From NCBI GenBank assembly GCA_038227045.1, contig JBBRQD010000076.1:1-28094 (forward strand): 28,094 bases of DNA. The letters run 5' to 3'. Numbering within the stretch: the first letter of the stretch is position 1; the number at the start of each line of letters is the position of its first letter. Below the pieces are notes generated by a model that saw only the letters and a list, made by a program, of their open reading frames with translations, made no database searches and was not told the origin of the DNA. Position numbers and translations under genes: made by a program. This stretch comes from JANXLS01 sp038227045. GTDB taxonomy: Bacteria; Planctomycetota; SZUA-567; H5-PLA8. Shown in pieces: positions 15,364 to 23,157 of this stretch.

Positions 15364-18300
15364 ATGACACGCAACGCCGCCTTTTTTCGCCTTTCAATCG
15401 TTCTCGCCGCCGTCGTTTTCGCCGGAGCGGCTCGCTCCGCGCGCGCCGAATCGGATTTCGAATACGTGAAACTGCTGATGGAGCAGCCGTATTTTACGGA
15501 CGACCTCGTCCTGCGCCAGGCCGCACGCCTGGACGAATCCGCGACGCCAACGGCAAAATTGGAAGCGATGATGATCAAGGCGGCGTTCAAGCGCCGCAAG
15601 GCCGCCGACGCGACCGTCGAAAAACGCGGCACGCTGCTGAAGGAAGCCAGCGAACTGTATAAGGATGTCGTGGCGAGCAACGACAAAAAATTCCGCCTCT
15701 ACGAGACTGCCTTCAAAGAATCCGATTCGATCAACATGGACATCCTGAAATCCCAATTGGACAACGCCACGAGCAATCCGGCGGAGGCCAAGAAATACCG
15801 CGCGGAAGCGGGCGCGATGTTTGACAAAAAGGCCACCGCCTACAAGGATGAAGCTGAAAAGGCGTACCCCGAATTTCAAGCGGCCTTGAAACGGTACAAC
15901 GACGAAATAAAGAAACTCAATCCCAAAGGCGACGAAGGCAAACAGCCCGGCCCGGCCTTCCTCGATGTGCTGGACAAGGCGTTCTATGCGTGGAATGTGC
16001 CCGATCGCCGCTATGTGGCGATGAAGGTAAAGCAGGTCGACGTGCTCGACGAAACCGATCCCGACCGCAAAAAGATCGTGACCGAAATGGTCGCGCACTG
16101 CAAAAAGCGCCTTGAGGACGAAGTCATGGGAGACTTCCCCGCGCTCATGGCTCAATACTCGTATTGCCAGGGCAGTTTGTACTCGGCGATCGGCAGCGAG
16201 GACGAAGCGGCGAAAGCGTGGAACGAGGTTCTTGAACTCGATATATCGCAGCAGCCCGAGGGTGTAAAAAAGCAGGTCATCTCGATTTTTAAACTGGTTG
16301 TCCACGATCTGATCAAGATGAAGATGAAATCGAAGAAGTATTCCGATGTGGAAGAGATCATCCTCAAAATCAGAACCGGCCCGCTGCGCTCGATTTTCGA
16401 CGAAGACATGGGCAAGGATATGATCATCGAATACGCGAAGGCGTTGACGATCCTCGCGGAATCGCCCATTGACTACGAAAAAGCGGTGAAGGAATTGCGC
16501 GCTGCCGCGGCAAAAGAACGAGCCGGTTCCCAGTGGGCCAACGATTTTTCACGGGCCATGGCCGAAATCCTGATCGACGCGCGCAACAAGAAAATCACGC
16601 CGCATTTAACCGCGGAAGAATGGTACGACGCCGCGCACGGCATGCATTTGATGGGCCGGTACATCTACACGCAGGAGTACGAAAAACTCAACAAATCCGA
16701 AGACCCGAAAGACAAGGAAAAGGCGCAGATCAAGTTCCAGGAAGCGTACAAGGAATTCGCGAACGCCGTGGACCACTACCGCCGCGCCATCGCCGAAGCG
16801 CGCCGCAGCGACCATACCAATCTGGTCACGCGCCTGAACATCGAACCGAAGGCGTGGTTTGAAATGGGCTTGAGCTACGTGCGCATGAACCACGATTACG
16901 AAGCGATCATCGCCTACAAGGCCATGCGCGATTCGTTCCTGCCTGAGAATCGCAAGAAATGGATGCCCGACGAGAAGAGAATTCCAAAGGATCAGGTCAA
17001 GGCTGTGAAGGCAGCGATTGACATACTCGATCTGCCAAAAGAAAAAGACGGAATGCTGGCGAAGTCCGGTTCCAACATTATCTTTGCGGTGGACGCCAAC
17101 GAACGCATACACAAGGATCCGTGGAACATTGCGCTGAAGGCAAAAATAATAGATAACACAAAAGGCGCCGATGGCGCACCGCTCGACCCGGATAGCCCCA
17201 CCGACCAGGACTACATCATTGCCGATGGCGATGACAAGGGCGCACGCAGCTTTGCCGAAAGCGCGAAGAAGGCCGCTGCCGAAGGCAAAGCAGGTAATCC
17301 AGAAGCTTTGCAGAACGCGAGCGAATTGTGGAAGCAAGCTTTGTCCAAGCACCTCTCCGCGGCTGAAAAATTCGCCAAGGTGAAGCCCACGTCGACGGCT
17401 TACGATTTCGCGCTGGTTCACTGCGCCTACAGTTGGACACAGGCACAGAAGATTGTGTCCGACGGGCTCGTTAAGATGGATCCGAAAGAATCTGAAAAGC
17501 AGGGCAAGGAACTGGCGCAGAAAGCCCTCTACGCCTATCAAAAGTACGACGAATACCTGGTCAAGACGCCATCGACCGATGAGAAGGTTCTGGCGCGGCG
17601 CAAGAAGGCTCAGGGCACCATTTTGCTGGCTAAGAATTCGTTGTATATCGGCGCTGGAAACTGGGAACAGACCGTCAAAACCGCTGACGAATACATCGCG
17701 TTCGAAGCCGAGAATCCTCAACCGAAATCGTCGGCGCATATCGCGTACCTGAACAAATTCCGCGCGCTTCTTTCGCAGGCCGCGACGACCCCCGCGCCGG
17801 AGAGCGATCCCTATTTGAAAAGCACGCTCGCCGCGCTGCGCGATTTCCGCGCCGCGAACAACAGCGACAATAAACTGTTCGTGTTCATGCTGAACGTTCT
17901 TTCGGACCGCTACAACGTCGCCGCGTTTCAGCTCGAAAAGTTGAAGAAGACCAAAAGCGACCTGACAAAAGAGATGGGCGAAAAGTACGACGAATTGATC
18001 GACCTGTACGAGAACAAAGTGGCGGAGTTGCAGGGCGAGCGCGTCGATATGTTGGAAGAGTCGAGCGGAGACGATCTCACGCTGGACGACTACAGCCGCC
18101 TCGTGTATCTGTTCAACAAGACCGGGCAGACCCGCAAGGCCGCCGATATCGCGATCAAATTGCTCAAGAAATTCGATCCCAACAACAAGAACATGCGCAT
18201 GATGGATGACGAAAAAGTCTGGGGTCCGTTCCTCAAAAGCATGCAGCGCGTCATCAACTATCAATCGATCAACAAGCAGGAGCGCTGCGTCAAGGAACAC

Positions 18301-19149
18301 AGCGTGCTGGTCGATTACATGTACGACACCGACGCGGGCGTGCAATTGAAGGAGAACGATCCGCGCCGCCCGGCGACCGACCAGTTGAATCAGAACATGG
18401 AGAAGGCGCTGGCCAAGCTGGAATCGATCAAAAATCCCGCCGGCGAATTCAAGGACTGCGCGACGCTGACCGTCGGACCGACAGCGGGCGGCAAGTCATA
18501 CCTGGCGATCGTCGAAGAAGAAATTCAGTTCCGCCGCAAAATCCTGGCGGCGCGCGACCTGCTGTCCGAAGTGGCGCTCGTCGTCGCCAAGAAACTGCGC
18601 GCGGAGGGCAAGGAGGACGCGTCGCTCGAATACATGAAAGTCGCCAAAGAGCAGATCGAAATCTTGAAGGACTTCAACAAGGGCGGTTCGGCAATCGAAA
18701 TCAAAGTCGCGGAAATCGATATCGCGCTCGGCAAAACACAAGACGCGATGGTCCGGCTGATCAACGTCGCGCCTAAATTCGATCCGGCATCGGCTCAGTA
18801 TTTCTACGTCAAACGGCTGATTTCGGAACTGTACGCCGAACAGAAAAAATGGACCGAAGCGGTGGATTTCCCGTCGTTTGTCTTCGTCACTCAGGGCTTC
18901 AACAGCGAGATGGTCAAGAAGCGCTGGCCGGACATGCGGGCATTCTTGAAGAAGTGTGAGGAGAACGGCGCAAAATTGCCTCCGGCGGTGAAAAAGGCGC
19001 TCGACGCAAAAGTGGACGACTCCAAACAGCCGGATGCTCCGAAAACCGACACGCCGGCCCCGGAAACCCCGAAGGCCGATGCGCCAAAGACGGATGCGCC
19101 GAAAGCTGAAACGCCAAAAGACGCACCGAAAGCCAACGCGGCAAAATAG
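15364..19149 (+). CDS. Very large exported helical-repeat (TPR-like) protein
   Basis: A 1261-aa protein of unknown function. Residues 1-28 form a signal peptide with probable cleavage after ARSARA, so it is periplasmic or secreted. The rest is almost wholly alpha-helical, highly charged and Lys/Glu/Ala-rich, with repeated helix pairs of TPR character (for example around AWNEVLELD, and AWFEMGLSYVRMNHDYEAIIAYKAM). No enzyme motif is seen. The last 45 residues are a low-complexity tail of repeated PK-D/E-TP/DAPK units, like the linker of the first secretin. The start is ATG 15364, where a signal peptide begins and AAGGAAA lies upstream; the 59-codon upstream extension is rejected. Its position between a secretin pair and a TPR lipoprotein suggests a scaffold for assembly of a periplasmic complex (inference). 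Confidence 0.8.
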   Translation: MTRNAAFFRLSIVLAAVVFAGAARSARAESDFEYVKLLMEQPYFTDDLVLRQAARLDESATPTAKLEAMMIKAAFKRRKAADATVEKRGTLLKEASELYKDVVASNDKKFRLYETAFKESDSINMDILKSQLDNATSNPAEAKKYRAEAGAMFDKKATAYKDEAEKAYPEFQAALKRYNDEIKKLNPKGDEGKQPGPAFLDVLDKAFYAWNVPDRRYVAMKVKQVDVLDETDPDRKKIVTEMVAHCKKRLEDEVMGDFPALMAQYSYCQGSLYSAIGSEDEAAKAWNEVLELDISQQPEGVKKQVISIFKLVVHDLIKMKMKSKKYSDVEEIILKIRTGPLRSIFDEDMGKDMIIEYAKALTILAESPIDYEKAVKELRAAAAKERAGSQWANDFSRAMAEILIDARNKKITPHLTAEEWYDAAHGMHLMGRYIYTQEYEKLNKSEDPKDKEKAQIKFQEAYKEFANAVDHYRRAIAEARRSDHTNLVTRLNIEPKAWFEMGLSYVRMNHDYEAIIAYKAMRDSFLPENRKKWMPDEKRIPKDQVKAVKAAIDILDLPKEKDGMLAKSGSNIIFAVDANERIHKDPWNIALKAKIIDNTKGADGAPLDPDSPTDQDYIIADGDDKGARSFAESAKKAAAEGKAGNPEALQNASELWKQALSKHLSAAEKFAKVKPTSTAYDFALVHCAYSWTQAQKIVSDGLVKMDPKESEKQGKELAQKALYAYQKYDEYLVKTPSTDEKVLARRKKAQGTILLAKNSLYIGAGNWEQTVKTADEYIAFEAENPQPKSSAHIAYLNKFRALLSQAATTPAPESDPYLKSTLAALRDFRAANNSDNKLFVFMLNVLSDRYNVAAFQLEKLKKTKSDLTKEMGEKYDELIDLYENKVAELQGERVDMLEESSGDDLTLDDYSRLVYLFNKTGQTRKAADIAIKLLKKFDPNNKNMRMMDDEKVWGPFLKSMQRVINYQSINKQERCVKEHSVLVDYMYDTDAGVQLKENDPRRPATDQLNQNMEKALAKLESIKNPAGEFKDCATLTVGPTAGGKSYLAIVEEEIQFRRKILAARDLLSEVALVVAKKLRAEGKEDASLEYMKVAKEQIEILKDFNKGGSAIEIKVAEIDIALGKTQDAMVRLINVAPKFDPASAQYFYVKRLISELYAEQKKWTEAVDFPSFVFVTQGFNSEMVKKRWPDMRAFLKKCEENGAKLPPAVKKALDAKVDDSKQPDAPKTDTPAPETPKADAPKTDAPKAETPKDAPKANAAK

Positions 19150-19157
19150 CCTTCAGT

Positions 19158-19219
19158 TGTGCCGCCGGCGTCCCGCCGGCACGTTTCTTGAAACTGACCG
19201 GCGGGACGCCGGCGGTACA
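19158..19219. repeat. GCCGCCGGCGTCCCGCCGG palindromic element
   Basis: TGT-GCCGCCGGCGTCCCGCCGG (to 19179) pairs with its reverse complement at 19198-19219, with one mismatch over 22 bases and an 18-base loop. The arms are themselves internally palindromic. It fills the gap between two genes of the same block and would form a very stable RNA hairpin. There is no T-run, so it is more likely a dispersed repeat that may also stabilise or process mRNA than a classical terminator. Confidence 0.75.
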
Positions 19220-19242
19220 GGCAGAATGACGGAGACTTGATT

Positions 19243-20592
19243 ATGAAAATGAAGCAGTGTTTGACGGTGCTCTTCTGCGCCGCGGCGTTGTCCGGGTGCC
19301 TCCGCGCGGGCGAAGCCGCGCAGGAAGAGGAATCGGACGCGATCGTCCTATACAACATCAACGCACCGGTCATTCCTCCGGGAATCAAGGTTTTCAAAGA
19401 CGACTACCTCACGGTCGAAGCCAAGTACAAGACTCTCGTTGTGAAAAAGGAAAGCCATCTGGTCAAGGATGTCGTTTACGTGGATAAGGATGCCAACTAT
19501 TCACTGGCCACGGAAAAGCGCGACGAAGGACGCTATACTCTGGCCGCCTTGTATTTCAGCAAAGCGCTGGACAACCTGAAGGATGCAAAATGGGCACCCG
19601 AATATTGCAATTACGGCATCGGGAACGCATTTTTTGCGGCGGGAATTTTTAACGGATACAAAGGCAGGTCGCTGACGTACTCGCCCGCCGCGGACTATTT
19701 CAAGAAGGCGCTCGACGCCAATCCGAAGTCGCGCTTCATGCTCGACATCGTCGTCAAGCTGCCGGTGTGCTACGCGGAGCAGGACAATTTGAAGGACGCC
19801 GACACCGCCATCAAGGACGCCGAAACCCGCATCGCCAAGTACCGCGACGAAACCGGAAAATTGGGCATAGGATACGGTGAACCCGCGGATCGCGCGCTCG
19901 TGCAACTGGCGATCGGCAAGGCGCGCATTTCGGAGCGGAAAGTCAGCTCGGGTGTCGCGGGCATCACCGCGCAGGGTTCGCGCGACCTTTGGCATGAAGC
20001 CAAGGTCAAGGCCGCCAAATACCCCGACTTGATCGGTGAATGCGTCGAGGGCGAATTCCGAGGCATGATTCAGATGAAGCAATACACGCAGGCCGTGACC
20101 GAGGCCAACGCGATCATCGACAAATTCAACACGCAGAACGATTATTCCATGCTGGCGCAACTTCCCGCCGCTTACATGTCGCTGGGACAGGCGAATCTGG
20201 CGCAGGGTGTGGAATACGAAGGCAAGGGCAACAAGCCGCTGGCCGACAACGCGTTTGCCGACGCTCGCTGGGCTTTCCTGAATATCATCGCTCAGTTTTT
20301 CGACAACGACGATTATGTGGCTCAAGCGCATTTCCTCGCCGGGTTGTGCTATGAAAAATTGATTACGGTCGAACCGACCGACGCGAAAACCAAAGCCATT
20401 CGCGAATGGCAATCCGTCGTGTCGAATTTCCCGAAGAGCGATTACAAGAAGAAGTCGGTGGATAAACTGGAGCATTACGGAATCAAAGTCGCGGACGCGG
20501 GGCTTCCGCCAGCCGCGTCTACGCCGAGAGCCGCCGAACCTGAAAAGAAAGATCCCCCCAAGCCCGACGCCAAGAAGCCAAAAGCAAAGTAA
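19243..20592 (+). CDS. TPR-like lipoprotein
   Basis: A 449-aa protein with a lipoprotein signal: a charged start (MKMKQ), a hydrophobic core and the lipobox LSGC, Cys19 being the lipidation site and Leu at +2. Residues about 80-410 are helix pairs of TPR type (for example RYTLAALYFSKALD, SPAADYFKKALDANPKS, QYTQAVTEANAIIDKF and IREWQSVVSNFPKSDY, the last resembling outer-membrane assembly and cell-division coordinator repeats). The C-terminus is a Pro/Lys/Ala/Glu-rich tail like those of the cluster's other members. The start is ATG 19243, preceded by GGAG with eight bases of spacing; a TTG two codons upstream is less likely. Function unknown; a periplasmic adaptor or pilotin-like role for the secretins is an inference from context only. 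Confidence 0.82.
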   Translation: MKMKQCLTVLFCAAALSGCLRAGEAAQEEESDAIVLYNINAPVIPPGIKVFKDDYLTVEAKYKTLVVKKESHLVKDVVYVDKDANYSLATEKRDEGRYTLAALYFSKALDNLKDAKWAPEYCNYGIGNAFFAAGIFNGYKGRSLTYSPAADYFKKALDANPKSRFMLDIVVKLPVCYAEQDNLKDADTAIKDAETRIAKYRDETGKLGIGYGEPADRALVQLAIGKARISERKVSSGVAGITAQGSRDLWHEAKVKAAKYPDLIGECVEGEFRGMIQMKQYTQAVTEANAIIDKFNTQNDYSMLAQLPAAYMSLGQANLAQGVEYEGKGNKPLADNAFADARWAFLNIIAQFFDNDDYVAQAHFLAGLCYEKLITVEPTDAKTKAIREWQSVVSNFPKSDYKKKSVDKLEHYGIKVADAGLPPAASTPRAAEPEKKDPPKPDAKKPKAK

Positions 20593-20612
20593 GCAGAGTG
20601 TTTGAACCGATT

Positions 20613-20648
20613 GAAGAGAAGGAGCCGAAAGGTTCCTTCTCTTCTTTT
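20613..20648 (+). terminator. Intrinsic terminator ending the secretin/TPR block
   Basis: GAAGAGAAGGAGCC (20613-20626) pairs with GGTTCCTTCTCTTC (20631-20644) over 14 positions with one G-T wobble. It has a GAAA tetraloop and is followed directly by TTTT. It lies 21 bases after the lipoprotein stop codon. This is the clearest terminator in the window and marks the end of the four-gene block. Confidence 0.85.
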
Positions 20649-20675
20649 AGACCTGCCGGTTGATCTCTCGTTTTT

Positions 20676-20710
20676 CCTCCGCGCACCTCCGCGTCCTCTC
20701 GCGGTTTAAT
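20676..20710. repeat. Short dispersed repeat fragment (CCTCCGCG units)
   Basis: Three related units, CCTCCGCG, CCTCCGCG and CCTCTCGCG, in tandem, followed by GTTTAAT. They resemble one arm of the CACGGAG-type palindromes seen elsewhere in the window. No matching second arm is seen nearby, so this is likely a decayed or solo copy. It lies in the promoter region of the dehydrogenase gene. Confidence 0.4.
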
Positions 20711-20748
20711 TCCCATCTTCGGTGTACACGATAATTTCGAGGAATTTC

Positions 20749-21765
20749 ATGAAAGCCCTCATGTATGTCGGGCCGGAGAAAGTCGAGATTCAGGACGTGC
20801 CGACGCCGGCGTTGCAGCCCGGCCAGGTGCTGTTGAAAATTGCCGCGACCGGCATCTGCGGCTCGGACGTACACGGCTTTCTCGGGCACAGCGAGCGCCG
20901 CAAGCCGGGCCTGATTCTCGGCCATGAAGCCGTCGCCACCGTCGCCGATACGCACGCGACCGCCGCACACTGGAAGCACGGCCAGCGCGTCGTCATCAAT
21001 CCGCTGGTCAGTTGCATGGCGTGTCCGGCGTGCCTCGCCGGAAAACAAAATCTCTGCGCGAACTGGTGGCTCATCGGACTCGACCGCGTGCATGGCACCT
21101 TCGCCGAATTCACCGCGGTGCCGTCGTCGCAGATTTTTCCGGTGTCGGACAGCCTGAGCGACACGGAAGCCGTTTTCGTCGAACCGCTCGCCAACGTGGT
21201 CCATTTTTTTCGCATCGCGATGACGGAGATTCCCGAATCGCTGGCGATCTTCGGAGCGGGGCCGATCGGCTCGCTGGCATTGGCGCTGGCGAAATTGCGC
21301 GGCATCCCGAAGGTCTGCGTGATCGACCGCATTGAAGAGCGCCTGGATGTCGCGCGCCAGCTCAAGGCCGATTGCGTCATCAACAGCGCGAAAGAAGACG
21401 CCGTCGCCGCCGTGCGCAAGTTCACGGCGAACGGCGCGGAATTTGTCATCGACGCGGTGGGTGTCGACGCCACGCGCCGCGCCGGCGTGAACGCGTGCGC
21501 GCGCGGCGGACGCCTGCTGTTCATCGGCATGGCGGAAAACGACAGCGGCTTGCCGTGGATTGAAATGATCCGCAATGAACAGAGCGTCTTCACGACATTC
21601 TGCTATTCCGCGCGCGACTTCAACACGTCGCTGAGCCTGCTCGAATCGCGCAAACTCGATTTGACGGCGTGGACCGAAACCCGTTCGCTCGACGACGGAC
21701 AGGCGAGCTTTATGAAAATGACGCACAATCCGGGCGGGACGTTGAAGCTGATTTTCAAACCGTAA
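20749..21765 (+). CDS. Zinc-dependent medium-chain alcohol/polyol dehydrogenase
   Basis: A 338-aa cytoplasmic NAD(P)-dependent dehydrogenase of the sorbitol/threonine dehydrogenase branch. Catalytic zinc ligands are in place: Cys37 in GICGSD, His59-Glu60 in GHE, and Glu145 in EPLA. The structural zinc site has four cysteines, Cys89, Cys92, Cys95 and Cys103. The Rossmann motif GAGPIG is at 169-174. The substrate is most likely a sugar alcohol or sugar-acid derivative, judged from the family and the transporter that follows 28 bases downstream. The start is ATG 20749, with GAGGA five bases upstream and the family's usual MKAL beginning; the nine-codon extension is rejected. The two genes appear to be an operon. 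Confidence 0.9.
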   Translation: MKALMYVGPEKVEIQDVPTPALQPGQVLLKIAATGICGSDVHGFLGHSERRKPGLILGHEAVATVADTHATAAHWKHGQRVVINPLVSCMACPACLAGKQNLCANWWLIGLDRVHGTFAEFTAVPSSQIFPVSDSLSDTEAVFVEPLANVVHFFRIAMTEIPESLAIFGAGPIGSLALALAKLRGIPKVCVIDRIEERLDVARQLKADCVINSAKEDAVAAVRKFTANGAEFVIDAVGVDATRRAGVNACARGGRLLFIGMAENDSGLPWIEMIRNEQSVFTTFCYSARDFNTSLSLLESRKLDLTAWTETRSLDDGQASFMKMTHNPGGTLKLIFKP

Positions 21766-21793
21766 CGGCAGTTCCACAGGCGGGGAAGAGTGC

Positions 21794-23140
21794 ATGAGCA
21801 TCGAAGCAGAAAAGCCGTCCCATACCCGCTACGGGGTCGTGATCTTTGCGGTGTCGCTTGCGGTTATTCAATACGTCGATCGCGTCTGCATCAGTAAATC
21901 GCAAAATGACATTCAACGCGATTTGGGCCTCGACGACAAACAGATCGGCTGGGTGCTGGGCATTTTCGGCCTGGCGTACGCGCTGTTCGAAATCCCCAGC
22001 GGTTGGATGGGCGACCGTTACGGCCCGCGGCGGGCGCTGATTCGAGTGGTGCTCTGGTGGTCTTTTTTTACGATACTCACCGGTTTTACGGGCGGCTTTT
22101 ATTCAATTCTCGCGGTGCGATTTTTGTTCGGCGCCGGTGAGGCCGGATGCTTTCCCAATCTGACCCGCGCGTTCGTCAACTGGCTTTTGCCCGCCGAACG
22201 CGTCCGGGCCCAGAGCATTCTGTGGCTCAGCGCGCGTTGGGGCGGAGCGTTCACGCCGCTCATCGTAATGTTTGTGTTGAATCTGCTGAAAAGCAACGGC
22301 TACACCCAGCCATGGCGGCAGTCGTTCCTCATTTTTGGAATTCCCGGCGTGCTGTGGGTGATCGTCTTCGGGCTTTGGTTTCGCGACAATCCGAAAGATC
22401 ATCCCGGAGTCAACGAGGCCGAGAAAAAGCTGCTTGAGCCCAATGCCAAATACGCGACAAGCCACGCCAACGTGCCGTGGGGTCTCTTCATTTCGTCGAA
22501 GGCCGCGTGGCTGCTCTGGGCGCAGTATTTCTGCGTCAGCTATGTCTGGTATTTTTACGTGACGTGGTTCAACAGTTATTTGAGCCGCCAATACCATGGC
22601 GAATACAACGACGACTACCTGACGCGGATTGCGTGCATGCCGCTTTTTTTCGGCGGGATCGGCTGCCTGATTTCCGGATTCATCACCAAGCAAATTGCCG
22701 CGAAAGTGGGCTTGCGGCAAACGCGCCGAATCCTGGGAACGCTGGGACTGATCGGCACTACCTGCTGCCTGGCGTATGTCGCCACGTCGGATTTGAAAGC
22801 GCTGACGCCCGGCGCGCTGGGATTGGCGTTGGGCCTCGCGAGCATGTTCAGCGATTTCACGATTCCCTGCGCGTGGGGCGCGTGCATGGACGTGGGCGGG
22901 CGTTTCGCCGGCACGTTTTCGGGCAGCATGAACATGATGGGAAACTTCGCGGGCTTTCTCTGTCCCATGGTGATCGGACACGCGTCGGGCAACTGGAATT
23001 TTGTCTTTTGGACGATGACCGCCGCGGCACTTCTGGGGGCGATATGCTGGATTTTCCTCGATGCCGTAACGCCGCTCGAAGGCGACGCGCCGGCGATGGA
23101 TTCCAAGATTGTCGATGCAGAGGTCACGCCTGAATTGTAA
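21794..23140 (+). CDS. MFS transporter, anion:cation symporter (ACS) type
   Basis: A 448-aa inner-membrane protein with about 12 hydrophobic segments. The first loop motif reads GWMGDRYGPRRALI, the conserved MFS motif A. RFLFGAGEAGCFPNLTRAF is the ACS-family signature region seen in glucarate, galactonate and hexuronate transporters. A second-half counterpart is not strongly conserved. It likely imports an organic anion such as a sugar acid with protons or sodium. It is coupled to the dehydrogenase upstream (28-base gap) and converges on a minus-strand gene 17 bases away. The exact substrate cannot be told from sequence alone. Confidence 0.88.
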   Translation: MSIEAEKPSHTRYGVVIFAVSLAVIQYVDRVCISKSQNDIQRDLGLDDKQIGWVLGIFGLAYALFEIPSGWMGDRYGPRRALIRVVLWWSFFTILTGFTGGFYSILAVRFLFGAGEAGCFPNLTRAFVNWLLPAERVRAQSILWLSARWGGAFTPLIVMFVLNLLKSNGYTQPWRQSFLIFGIPGVLWVIVFGLWFRDNPKDHPGVNEAEKKLLEPNAKYATSHANVPWGLFISSKAAWLLWAQYFCVSYVWYFYVTWFNSYLSRQYHGEYNDDYLTRIACMPLFFGGIGCLISGFITKQIAAKVGLRQTRRILGTLGLIGTTCCLAYVATSDLKALTPGALGLALGLASMFSDFTIPCAWGACMDVGGRFAGTFSGSMNMMGNFAGFLCPMVIGHASGNWNFVFWTMTAAALLGAICWIFLDAVTPLEGDAPAMDSKIVDAEVTPEL

Positions 23141-23157
23141 CTTGCATGGCCTGGTAA

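Noticed and set aside
16606..18345. 579-codon open frame on the minus strand
   Set aside because: Antisense to the large repeat protein. The composition (Val, Phe, Arg, Leu) mirrors the Lys/Glu/Asp codons of the sense strand, and no ribosome-binding site is seen.
19501..20475. 324-codon open frame on the minus strand
   Set aside because: Antisense to the TPR lipoprotein; an artefact of the same codon bias.
20647..21801. 384-codon open frame on the minus strand
   Set aside because: Antisense to the zinc dehydrogenase, whose metal ligands and Rossmann motif are intact; it also crosses a terminator and repeat DNA.
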